From an uncultured Clostridia bacterium (GTDB lineage Bacteria; Bacillota; Clostridia; Christensenellales; DTU072), in assembly GCA_934296355.1 (NCBI GenBank), contig CAKRAY010000038.1, positions 1-11,648 on the forward strand: a DNA stretch of 11,648 bases, in the 5' to 3' direction. The position numbers and the translations under genes were made by a program. A model generated the notes under the pieces. It was given only the letters and a program-made list of their open reading frames with translations. It was not told the DNA's origin and did no database searches. This document shows positions 1 through 6,530 of the stretch, in pieces. Numbering within the stretch: position 1 is the stretch's first letter; every line of letters starts with the position of its first letter.

Positions 1-27
1 GTTCTACGCTTTTTACGGAGAGAAAAA

Positions 28-150
28 ATGCAAATCAGTATTGTTAACGGTTGCGTCGAATACGACGGCGAGCCGGTATTAACTAACGTAAACTTCGACG
101 TACGAGGCAAGGAGAAGTTCGCCTACGCTTATATAACCGAAAAAAAATAA
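28..150 (+). pseudogene. ABC-F gene 5' fragment, chimeric 40-aa frame (copy 1)
   Basis: ATG at 28 has the same leader and GGAGAG ribosome binding site as the intact ABC-F gene at 6585. It encodes 40 residues, beginning MQISIVNGCVEYDGEPV and ending AYAYITEKK before TAA at 148-150. Bases 1-104 are identical to 6558-6661. Bases 105-124 are still recognisably homologous but carry five mismatches, and homology ends at 124, just before the Walker A motif (residues 35-43 of the full protein). It therefore cannot be an ATPase. The frame ends 18 bases before the lipoprotein start, so it may act as a translated leader that delivers ribosomes to that gene. Whether the peptide itself has a role is unknown; a recombination scar is the simplest reading. 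Confidence 0.8.
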
Positions 151-168
151 TAGGATGGTGCAGTTTCA

Positions 169-903
169 ATGAATCTCAAAAAAAGAACAAGAAAGACCGT
201 ATTATTGCTTATGCTTTTTATATTATCGGCAATAATGAGCGTAACCGCCGTCGGTTGCGAAAAGAATGATGTTTTTACTACCGAGTATTTTAGATGCATG
301 TTTAACGCCGATAAAACGGAAGTTACCATATTGGAACTGACAAAGGAAGGACAACGCCAAGAGATACTAGTCATTCCCGAAAAAATAGCCGGACGACCCG
401 TTGTGCAACTGGGCGGAGTACTCGGATATCCTAATTTTCAGTTATGTTTGCAAAGCGAAACAACAAAAAAGATATATGTAAACTCCGACGTTTGTTTTGT
501 GGATGAGAGTATAAATATGAAACATTTATCGGAAGTGATAGTTATGCCGTTCACTATGACGGATGAATTCAAAATTATTCTTGATTCTCAAAGTGGGGTA
601 GCCATATATATCGAAAAAGGCATAACCAAAGAAGGATATTTTAAGAATCACGGCTTTCATCCGTCATACGAAGGAGTGTATAAGGAGGCAAACGTGACGT
701 TTTACAGCGACGAAAACAATATCTGTTTTGTCGATAATTACAGCGTTAACGGGTTATATCTTACTCCCGCTATTCCGTCTAAAAAGGGGTATGTCTTCGC
801 CGGTTGGTATATAGATAAGGAATTCAAAAACGAATGGGACGGAAGTTATCCGCAAACGGAAAAAATAGATATTTACGCAAAATGGGAGAATGAAAAGAAA
901 TGA
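169..903 (+). CDS. Lipoprotein with LRR_5-like segment and InlB-type repeat (copy 1)
   Basis: The 244-aa product is identical to the one encoded at 1394-2128. Residues 1-29 form a basic then hydrophobic signal peptide ending TAVG before Cys30, a relaxed lipobox, so a lipid-anchored extracytoplasmic protein is likely. Residues about 45-130 resemble the opening of BspA-type LRR_5 regions, with a VIPEKIAGRPVVQLGG motif comparable to LLIPSEIDGKTVTKLGQ in the large protein. Residues 174-239 form one Listeria-Bacteroides (Flg_new) repeat, with GYVFAGWY and the typical YAKWE ending. ATG 169 follows the chimeric frame and an AGGATGG element at 152-158. The stop overlaps the ATG of the truncated downstream frame. 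A binding or adhesion role is inferred from the fold types; no enzyme motif is seen. With its downstream partner destroyed, this may be a redundant copy. Confidence 0.85.
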   Translation: MNLKKRTRKTVLLLMLFILSAIMSVTAVGCEKNDVFTTEYFRCMFNADKTEVTILELTKEGQRQEILVIPEKIAGRPVVQLGGVLGYPNFQLCLQSETTKKIYVNSDVCFVDESINMKHLSEVIVMPFTMTDEFKIILDSQSGVAIYIEKGITKEGYFKNHGFHPSYEGVYKEANVTFYSDENNICFVDNYSVNGLYLTPAIPSKKGYVFAGWYIDKEFKNEWDGSYPQTEKIDIYAKWENEKK

Positions 904-959
904 ATATGAAAAGAACTAAAGGAAGAACCCTATTGACCCATGGGTATGGGCGAGGATAA
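900..959 (+). pseudogene. Truncated 5' remnant of the large secreted-protein gene
   Basis: A 19-codon frame (MNMKRTKGRTLLTHGYGRG, TAA at 957-959) starts by ATGA overlap with the lipoprotein stop, exactly as the intact gene does at 2125. The first 12 residues match the intact protein except R2N. It then jumps to a segment resembling the LTHGLGG oxyanion-hole stretch at residues 53-59. The 15-base string at 931-945 occurs at 2279-2293, whereas the preceding bases match 2151-2160. This implies an in-frame 123-bp deletion joined at a TATT shared by both ends, followed by a small indel after 945 and loss of the rest of the gene. It is a dead remnant. Confidence 0.75.
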
Positions 960-1004
960 AACCCTATTGCTTTGATACGGAGCGTCTAATGCACGTCGCT
1001 TTAC

Positions 1005-1095
1005 ACCACAAAAAACAAAACTATTTTTATTATTGAAAACCTATTTTGTCAATAAAAACAAAAAGCGGATATAATAAATCTAAGTTTTTTGTGGT
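1005..1095. repeat. Perfect 12-bp inverted repeat flanking a promoter core
   Basis: ACCACAAAAAAC at 1005-1016 is the exact reverse complement of GTTTTTTGTGGT at 1084-1095. The 67-bp AT-rich interior contains the candidate promoter. No target-site duplication flanks the arms and nothing inside encodes a protein. It may be a small non-autonomous element, a pair of regulator half-sites, or a chance product of A/T-rich sequence. Confidence 0.5.
1046..1075 (+). promoter_or_regulatory. Candidate sigma-A type promoter for cassette unit 2
   Basis: TTGTCA at 1046-1051 (five of six consensus bases) and TATAAT at 1070-1075 (perfect) are separated by 18 bases. Initiation would fall near 1082-1084, so the RNA would open with one arm of the 12-bp inverted repeat and the 1097-1151 hairpin. 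It would then pass through the ABC-F fragment into the lipoprotein and large secreted-protein genes. It is the only good promoter seen upstream of unit 2. Confidence 0.55.
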
Positions 1096-1096
1096 T

Positions 1097-1151
1097 CTTG
1101 CGAAAACCTCGACTACCGTACGTCGGTACGCCTACGCTCGGTTTTCGTAAG
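1097..1151. repeat. Long imperfect palindrome (hairpin)
   Basis: CTTGCGAAAACC at 1097-1108 pairs with GGTTTTCGTAAG at 1140-1151 with a single mismatch. A nested TACCG/CGGTA stem with loop TACGT lies inside. No run of T follows, so it is not a standard intrinsic terminator. Its shape resembles an intergenic palindromic (REP-like) repeat or a structured 5' leader for the promoter just upstream. The inner string CGCCTACGCT also occurs at 120-129, right where ABC-F homology ends in the fragment, which may be a recombination trace or chance. Confidence 0.5.
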
Positions 1152-1209
1152 AAATCAACGCACCTTAGTCGTTCCTAATATCGTAAAATCGCAATAAAAG
1201 AAATTCGCG

Positions 1210-1349
1210 GGACGCCCGCATAGGAGTTCTACGCTTTTTACGGAGAGAAAAAATGCAAATCAGTATTGTTAACGGTTGCGTCGAATACGACGGCGAGCCG
1301 GTATTAACTAACGTAAACTTCGACGTACGAGGCAAGGAGAAGTTCGCCT
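1210..1349 (+). repeat. ABC-F 5'-end repeat heading unit 2
   Basis: These 140 bases match 6542-6681, the leader and first 32 codons of the intact ABC-F gene. They also match the visible part of unit 1 (1-124). Mismatches to the intact gene are at 1225 (A versus C), 1330, 1332, 1339, 1342 and 1343. The central 104 bases (1226-1329) are identical. The core includes the GGAGAG ribosome binding site and ATG. Such a repeat could serve as a substrate for homologous recombination, or could be the duplicated target of an insertion. Confidence 0.9.
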
Positions 1350-1375
1350 ACGCTTATATAACCGAAAAAAAATAA
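1253..1375 (+). pseudogene. ABC-F gene 5' fragment, chimeric 40-aa frame (copy 2)
   Basis: Identical to 28-150. It again places the ABC-F ribosome binding site and start codon 18 bases (stop to start) ahead of the lipoprotein gene. Here it stands directly downstream of the candidate promoter and hairpin, so it would be the first translated frame of the transcript. It lacks every ATPase motif. A leader-peptide or translational-coupling role is possible but only inferred. Confidence 0.8.
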
Positions 1376-1393
1376 TAGGATGGTGCAGTTTCA

Positions 1394-2128
1394 ATGAATC
1401 TCAAAAAAAGAACAAGAAAGACCGTATTATTGCTTATGCTTTTTATATTATCGGCAATAATGAGCGTAACCGCCGTCGGTTGCGAAAAGAATGATGTTTT
1501 TACTACCGAGTATTTTAGATGCATGTTTAACGCCGATAAAACGGAAGTTACCATATTGGAACTGACAAAGGAAGGACAACGCCAAGAGATACTAGTCATT
1601 CCCGAAAAAATAGCCGGACGACCCGTTGTGCAACTGGGCGGAGTACTCGGATATCCTAATTTTCAGTTATGTTTGCAAAGCGAAACAACAAAAAAGATAT
1701 ATGTAAACTCCGACGTTTGTTTTGTGGATGAGAGTATAAATATGAAACATTTATCGGAAGTGATAGTTATGCCGTTCACTATGACGGATGAATTCAAAAT
1801 TATTCTTGATTCTCAAAGTGGGGTAGCCATATATATCGAAAAAGGCATAACCAAAGAAGGATATTTTAAGAATCACGGCTTTCATCCGTCATACGAAGGA
1901 GTGTATAAGGAGGCAAACGTGACGTTTTACAGCGACGAAAACAATATCTGTTTTGTCGATAATTACAGCGTTAACGGGTTATATCTTACTCCCGCTATTC
2001 CGTCTAAAAAGGGGTATGTCTTCGCCGGTTGGTATATAGATAAGGAATTCAAAAACGAATGGGACGGAAGTTATCCGCAAACGGAAAAAATAGATATTTA
2101 CGCAAAATGGGAGAATGAAAAGAAATGA
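1394..2128 (+). CDS. Lipoprotein with LRR_5-like segment and InlB-type repeat (copy 2)
   Basis: The 244-aa product is identical to copy 1: signal peptide with lipid-attachment Cys30, an LRR_5-like opening segment at about 45-130, and one Flg_new repeat at 174-239. This copy has an intact partner. Its TGA (2126-2128) overlaps the ATG (2125) of the 1402-aa gene, so the two are very likely translationally coupled. Both proteins use the same two fold families, which suggests they act together at the cell surface, for example the lipoprotein as an anchor or accessory of the secreted hydrolase. That partnership is inferred from operon structure and not from a known system. Confidence 0.87.
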   Translation: MNLKKRTRKTVLLLMLFILSAIMSVTAVGCEKNDVFTTEYFRCMFNADKTEVTILELTKEGQRQEILVIPEKIAGRPVVQLGGVLGYPNFQLCLQSETTKKIYVNSDVCFVDESINMKHLSEVIVMPFTMTDEFKIILDSQSGVAIYIEKGITKEGYFKNHGFHPSYEGVYKEANVTFYSDENNICFVDNYSVNGLYLTPAIPSKKGYVFAGWYIDKEFKNEWDGSYPQTEKIDIYAKWENEKK

Positions 2129-5100
2129 GAATGAAAAGAACTAAAGGAAGAACCCTATTATTTTTTGGATATATAATTTTGTTAGTCGTAATTGCTATGA
2201 CAGTCCTTATCGTAGATAGCTCAACAAAAGAAACAGCATATGCCGACAATATTTACATAGACACTCCCATTATGACTGTATTGACCCATGGGTTGGGCGG
2301 GAATCCAACGGATTGGAGTAATAATGGTAACTTTACTCTTGAGAAGTATTCCGAATATCCGGATGCGGTTCATTATAAAAGAAGATCATTCGAATATTAT
2401 GCTAATTCTATAATAGAACAATTACGACAAAAGAATCCAAATTCCCTTGTATATGTTGTATCGTCCAATAACGGCACTATAAATAATGGAAATCCATATA
2501 TAGATAAATTTACGCCGGACAATTCCTCGCCAACGGGATATTCGGCTGAAGCCGTTACAAATATGGATTTTACCAAGCACAGTATTATCGTTTATAACGC
2601 GTCATCCACATGGAAAACTTTTGTGGAATACAATGGAGCTGGATACGATATTGACAATCTAAATTTTTCTAAGGATTCTGTTGTTGAGGATTTTTTTACG
2701 ACGATAAATTATATTGTAGAATTATATAAAGAGTCAAACAGTGGTGTATGTCCTAAAATGAATCTTATAGGGCATAGTCAAGGAACAATCGTCAATTTGC
2801 TTTATGCAACCAAATATTCAGATATGATAGATAGCATGTTTGCGCTTGGCGGGTTGTTTAATGGAACCGATATTTTAAGAGCTCTTTATAGCGTAGGTTC
2901 AGGCAATATAGAACAAAAGGCTCAACAATTGCAAGATATGTTTTCCGCTAACGATACAGCTTCGAAAATAATAGACTTTATAACTTGTCCTTTTATTCTT
3001 AATATGGTAAATCAAACGTATACTAATGCTCTTAGAACAAATTGGAATAATGTGACGCAGGGAAAATCGATTAGAGGATATGCGGTAGCATCGTATTTTG
3101 ATACGGAGTTTTTGAAGAAACAGATTGCCACACAAGCCGGTCTTTCAAATCTTCAAAAAGGAGCGCTTAATTTAGCTATAGAGACTGTGCAATGTGCATA
3201 CAGATTAGGTGTTACAGGAGGAGATATTTTTGCTTCTTCTTTAATTAGTGCAATGGAACATTATTATGGGTTAACAGACTTTTCTAAAGAACAAAAGTCG
3301 GCTATAGGAGCCGCATTAAATACGATTTATAATACGAGTTTAGGAAACGCAGTTATCCCGCTTGATGGTTTTTTGGAATGGTCAACGCAAGACGCGACAG
3401 GATACAATAATTTTTATAGATGGTATCGTAAATATGGTTCGGATACAGATTTTTCTCATAAATCACAAGATAATTTGGGAATTGTGCACAATTTGGAAAC
3501 TCAAGATATTCGAACAGTAAATTACATAAGTTCTAATATTAAATTAGGCAATCAATCTCTTTATGATTATGAGATTAATAGCGACGATACGAACACAATT
3601 ACTCTAACTAGATTCAATTCTATAATAGAAATCAGCGGTAATTTACTCATTCCTTCGGAAATTGATGGAAAAACTGTAACAAAATTAGGTCAATTTGTGT
3701 TTTCGGAGAATTTTTATGGAAATGATAACATTACTTCCGTTACTATTCCTTCTACAGTTAATGAAATTGGATGGGGCGCATTTGAAAATTGCTCAAATTT
3801 AACAACGGTATCTTTTTTAGGAAATGCGCTCGCAACGATTAGACCATATGCGTTTAGTGGCTGTAAAAATCTTGCATCGGTTGCGCTCCCCGATTCGGTG
3901 AATGCTGTATATGAATATGCATTTTATGATTGTGATGCATTAACATCTTTTAATATTAAAAACATATCCATATTGGGTGTGGGTGTATTTGCGGAATGTG
4001 ATAATTTAGCGATGTTTACGAAAAGCGGCAGCCCATATACGATAGATAGCGGAAAAGCTATTTATGGAATTAACCCTGATGATGGGTTGACGCATTTTAT
4101 TGCATATGCCACAGGCAACGCAAGCAATTCATATTCTTTGCCGACATCGATTACAGTAATTGATGAAAGCGCATTTAATGGGGCGTCAAACCTAAGCAGT
4201 ATAGTTTTCCCACAAGATTTGACGTATTTAGGATTATACTCCTTTCAAAATTGCTCGTCACTTCAATCAGTTACGTTGGATGCACTATGTGCAAATATTG
4301 CCCCTTTTGCCTTTAATGGTTGTTGCAATATGACTTCAGTCAGGTTATATTCAACAGGGAATATTCAGATAGGAATGGGTGCGTTTAATGATGGTTCTTC
4401 AGATAGAACAATTACTGTTACTAATGCTTATTTAGAGCAATATCGGCAAAATGATAATCTTTCTGAATATGCTTTACAAATACAACCGATACAATTTAGG
4501 GTTACTTTTGTAACGAATACAGCCGATACTCTTCCGGCGCAAATAGTCAACTATGGAGATGTTTTGTCATTACCGAAGAATGATTTAACGAGAGTCGGGT
4601 ATGCATTCGAGGGGTGGTATGAATCAAATATTGGCGGAAATGGAAGTGGGGTAAGATTTGTCAACAATACTCTATATACAAAAAAGACCGATGTAACGCT
4701 GTATGCAAAGTGGGTAATGAAGAATAATGGGAATCTGAAGTTTGATGCAAACGGCGGAGAAGGCGTTATGAACGATTTGACTGTAGCGTGGGATGAAACA
4801 ATTGCTATTCCGACAAATATTTTTTCACGTAATGCGTATCATTTTTTAGGATGGGCTTTAACGGCAAACGGAGCTATCGTATATTCAGATAACCAATCTG
4901 TCAAATTCGAAATCGAACACACATTAACTTTATATGCAGTGTGGGAAGCAACTAATTTTACAATACAGTACAATAAAAATGGCGGCAGCTTTTCAACGAA
5001 TGGTTTGCCAACGACGTATAATGTGGAGAATCACAAAGTGCTCGGTGCGGTATTAGATAACCAAAAGGTCTTTTATGGTTGGCGCGTATCTGATGAACCA

Positions 5101-6333
5101 TATATAATAACTTCCACGAACGGATATGCAAGGAACATAACATTAGTAGCGGAATGGACGATTACCAAGATAATGGCAACAACTTCGAGTACGATAATTG
5201 ACGAAGTGGCGGTAATTTTAGATTTTTCTTCTTTGAGTAGTGGCACAAATATGAATGGAAAAATATTTACTTTTGGGCAAAATGTGGATCACATAACAAT
5301 CAAAGGTGCGAAATCATTAAAAAATCTAGGATTCTATATTCCGCAATACTCAAAGGATTATGTAGATATTAACCTTGACAACTCAGTTTTTACAGCTCCG
5401 GAAGGCAGGAACGGGATTTATGCGCCCGGGCACGAGGTTAGACTTTACTGTATAAACGATAGCACAATAACCGGGGGTACGAGACTGATCAATATAATAG
5501 ATTTTAAAGGGTCAAATGAATCATTTGAAGATTGTGCTTCGGCGATTATGGCAGCGACACTAATTATCAAAGGAAATACCGGAAAAACTTTAAAACTAAT
5601 AGGGGGGAATGGCAAAGACGGGGCGGATGGAATCAACGGGAAGAACCAAACGACAACATATAATACTGCCGGTGGAAACGGTGGCGATGGGGGAAATGGA
5701 ATTCGAGGAGCGTTTGGCGTTGTCGTGGGCCACTTATACGTTAGAAGCAATGTAATGCTTCATATTTATGGCGGAAATGGTGGTAATGGCGGCAATGGCG
5801 GCAATGGCGGCAATAGTGGACCCAAGTCCGGGACGCCAGATTATGGTGTTGTTGGAGCAACCGGACTAGTCGGCGGTAAAGGTGGCAATGGCGGAGCCGG
5901 CGGAGAAGGCAGTTCGGCTATTCTGACTACGTTTAAAAGCGAGTTTGATTCTAATGTGAACGTATTTCTTAGATTAGGAAAAGCCGGAAATGGAGGAAAC
6001 GGCGGTAATGGCGGTAATGGCGGGAAAGGGCAAAAAGGTGGACCGGGAAAATTTGGTAAAGCTGCGGCACGAGGAGGAACCGGTGGAACCGGAGGAACTG
6101 GAGGAAATGCCGGCCTTGCAGGAGAGGCAAATACGATATATATAGCTACCTTTGCAGTTTTTAGTGAAATTCCGACTAATTATTCTAAAATCAATTACAC
6201 AACGACCGGAACAAAGGGCGCTATCGGAATCGGTGGCAATGGCGGTGCAGGTGGAGAAGGTGGAACGAAATGGCCCACAGGAAATTTAGCAGCAAGCGGA
6301 GAAACAGGAACTAAAGGTGAGAACGGCAAATAA
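2125..6333 (+). CDS. Secreted modular protein: lipase-like hydrolase, BspA LRRs, InlB repeats, Gly-rich tail
   Basis: The product has 1402 aa. Residues 1-41 are a signal peptide with a probable cleavage at AYA before Asp42. Residues about 48-470 look like an alpha/beta hydrolase of the lipase type: LTHGLGG (53-59) fits the oxyanion region, GHSQG (216-220) the nucleophile elbow with Ser218, and LDGFLEWS (413-420) the acid with Asp414. GIVHNL gives His455 as a candidate third residue. Residues about 500-770 carry BspA-type LRR_5 repeats (AFxxCxxLxxVxLP pattern). About 791-864, 868-941 and 944-1011 are three Listeria-Bacteroides (Flg_new) repeats ending YAKW, YAVW and VAEW. From about 1139 to the end, beta-rich stretches alternate with (GGX)n tracts. 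No LPXTG or other wall-anchor motif is seen at the C-terminus. ATG 2125 overlaps the lipoprotein stop; ATG 2131 is an alternative start. Codons are markedly more AT-rich than in the ABC-F gene. A surface or secreted lipid/ester hydrolase with adhesive modules is the likely role; the substrate is unknown. Confidence 0.85.
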   Translation: MRMKRTKGRTLLFFGYIILLVVIAMTVLIVDSSTKETAYADNIYIDTPIMTVLTHGLGGNPTDWSNNGNFTLEKYSEYPDAVHYKRRSFEYYANSIIEQLRQKNPNSLVYVVSSNNGTINNGNPYIDKFTPDNSSPTGYSAEAVTNMDFTKHSIIVYNASSTWKTFVEYNGAGYDIDNLNFSKDSVVEDFFTTINYIVELYKESNSGVCPKMNLIGHSQGTIVNLLYATKYSDMIDSMFALGGLFNGTDILRALYSVGSGNIEQKAQQLQDMFSANDTASKIIDFITCPFILNMVNQTYTNALRTNWNNVTQGKSIRGYAVASYFDTEFLKKQIATQAGLSNLQKGALNLAIETVQCAYRLGVTGGDIFASSLISAMEHYYGLTDFSKEQKSAIGAALNTIYNTSLGNAVIPLDGFLEWSTQDATGYNNFYRWYRKYGSDTDFSHKSQDNLGIVHNLETQDIRTVNYISSNIKLGNQSLYDYEINSDDTNTITLTRFNSIIEISGNLLIPSEIDGKTVTKLGQFVFSENFYGNDNITSVTIPSTVNEIGWGAFENCSNLTTVSFLGNALATIRPYAFSGCKNLASVALPDSVNAVYEYAFYDCDALTSFNIKNISILGVGVFAECDNLAMFTKSGSPYTIDSGKAIYGINPDDGLTHFIAYATGNASNSYSLPTSITVIDESAFNGASNLSSIVFPQDLTYLGLYSFQNCSSLQSVTLDALCANIAPFAFNGCCNMTSVRLYSTGNIQIGMGAFNDGSSDRTITVTNAYLEQYRQNDNLSEYALQIQPIQFRVTFVTNTADTLPAQIVNYGDVLSLPKNDLTRVGYAFEGWYESNIGGNGSGVRFVNNTLYTKKTDVTLYAKWVMKNNGNLKFDANGGEGVMNDLTVAWDETIAIPTNIFSRNAYHFLGWALTANGAIVYSDNQSVKFEIEHTLTLYAVWEATNFTIQYNKNGGSFSTNGLPTTYNVENHKVLGAVLDNQKVFYGWRVSDEPYIITSTNGYARNITLVAEWTITKIMATTSSTIIDEVAVILDFSSLSSGTNMNGKIFTFGQNVDHITIKGAKSLKNLGFYIPQYSKDYVDINLDNSVFTAPEGRNGIYAPGHEVRLYCINDSTITGGTRLINIIDFKGSNESFEDCASAIMAATLIIKGNTGKTLKLIGGNGKDGADGINGKNQTTTYNTAGGNGGDGGNGIRGAFGVVVGHLYVRSNVMLHIYGGNGGNGGNGGNGGNSGPKSGTPDYGVVGATGLVGGKGGNGGAGGEGSSAILTTFKSEFDSNVNVFLRLGKAGNGGNGGNGGNGGKGQKGGPGKFGKAAARGGTGGTGGTGGNAGLAGEANTIYIATFAVFSEIPTNYSKINYTTTGTKGAIGIGGNGGAGGEGGTKWPTGNLAASGETGTKGENGK
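5602..6330 (+). repeat. Glycine-rich GGX-coding repeat tract
   Basis: This is the part of the large gene encoding residues about 1160-1402. It contains runs such as GGNGGNGGNGGN (from about 5770) and further blocks near 5990 and 6075, encoded by imperfect 9-bp units of the GGC-GGC-AAT kind. The blocks recur after short beta-prone segments beginning near residues 1139, 1196, 1263 and 1334, giving four modules of about 57-71 residues. Such DNA is prone to slippage, so tail length may vary between strains. Confidence 0.85.
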
Positions 6334-6335
6334 AA

Positions 6336-6530
6336 ATGTGGCAAAAACCGTTGTGGAGCGTCCAAGTTCTTAGATTCATTGCAAGAACGGAGCGGACAAA
6401 AAAGACATTACAAAAGGCAAAATGCTTTTATGGAAAGAGGAGCAATCAACTTTATTCTTTAGATAAAACGGTGTTAATAATAATTTCCGCTTTTTGTGGT
6501 GTAGATAAACGAATATGGGACACTTATTAA
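6336..6530 (+). CDS. Doubtful small open frame, 64 aa, unrecognised
   Basis: The frame starts MWQKPLWSVQVLRF three bases after the stop of the large gene and ends 54 bases before the ABC-F start. No ribosome binding site stands out apart from coding sequence of the upstream gene, no family is recognised, and the residue mix (many Lys, Arg, Trp) looks like translated intergenic DNA. The large gene's own frame also stays open past its TAA until TAG at 6460-6462. The whole 6334-6541 stretch may therefore be degraded coding sequence. No convincing promoter for the ABC-F gene was found here, so read-through from the cassette is possible. Confidence 0.2.
   Translation: MWQKPLWSVQVLRFIARTERTKKTLQKAKCFYGKRSNQLYSLDKTVLIIISAFCGVDKRIWDTY

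Larger units (their letters stand above)
1..935 (+). repeat. Direct repeat, copy 1 of the 1225-bp-period duplication
   Basis: This stretch matches 1226-2160 at a constant offset of 1225 bp. By eye the only differences are two adjacent bases at 904-905 (AT here, GA at 2129-2130). The copy holds the ABC-F gene head, the 40-codon chimeric frame, the whole lipoprotein gene and the first codons of the large secreted-protein gene. Identity stops at the CCCTATT at 928-934. The window opens inside the repeat: copy 2 is preceded by 15 further bases (1210-1224) that also precede the intact ABC-F gene. Copy 1 therefore probably extends leftward out of view. Confidence 0.95.
960..1209. other. Intergenic segment between the two cassette units
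   Basis: These 250 bases have no matching long segment elsewhere in the window and no convincing gene. They contain an AT-rich core with a candidate promoter (1046-1075), a perfect 12-bp inverted repeat around it (1005-1016 and 1084-1095), and a long imperfect hairpin (1097-1151). The ten bases AACCCTATTG at 960-969 repeat 926-935, another trace of rearrangement at this junction. The region ends where homology to the ABC-F 5' leader begins near 1210. A weaker, gapped resemblance to the bases before 6541 may extend that homology back to about 1195. Confidence 0.6.
1226..2160 (+). repeat. Direct repeat, copy 2 of the 1225-bp-period duplication
   Basis: Partner of 1-935, near-identical as described there. 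In this copy the sequence runs on into the intact large secreted-protein gene, so copy 2 represents the complete cassette and copy 1 the damaged one. Near-absence of substitutions points to a recent duplication or ongoing gene conversion. Confidence 0.95.

Noticed and set aside
129..374. 81-codon minus-strand frame, repeated at 1354-1599
   Set aside because: It is antisense to the lipoprotein signal peptide region, and it is duplicated only because the DNA is duplicated.
1005..1095. Complete insertion sequence
   Set aside because: The interior is only 67 bases with no transposase, and no target-site duplication flanks the inverted arms.
5445..5750. Proline-rich minus-strand frame opposite the Gly-rich region
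   Set aside because: Pro-rich translation is the mirror of GGN codons on the other strand. The same holds for the Pro-rich frame at 11123-11389 opposite the Gly-rich DUF2207 tail.
5602..6330. Collagen-like triple helix
   Set aside because: The tract follows GGX with Asn, Thr or Ala and very little proline, unlike the Gly-X-Y pattern of bacterial collagens. A polyglycine II type packing fits better.
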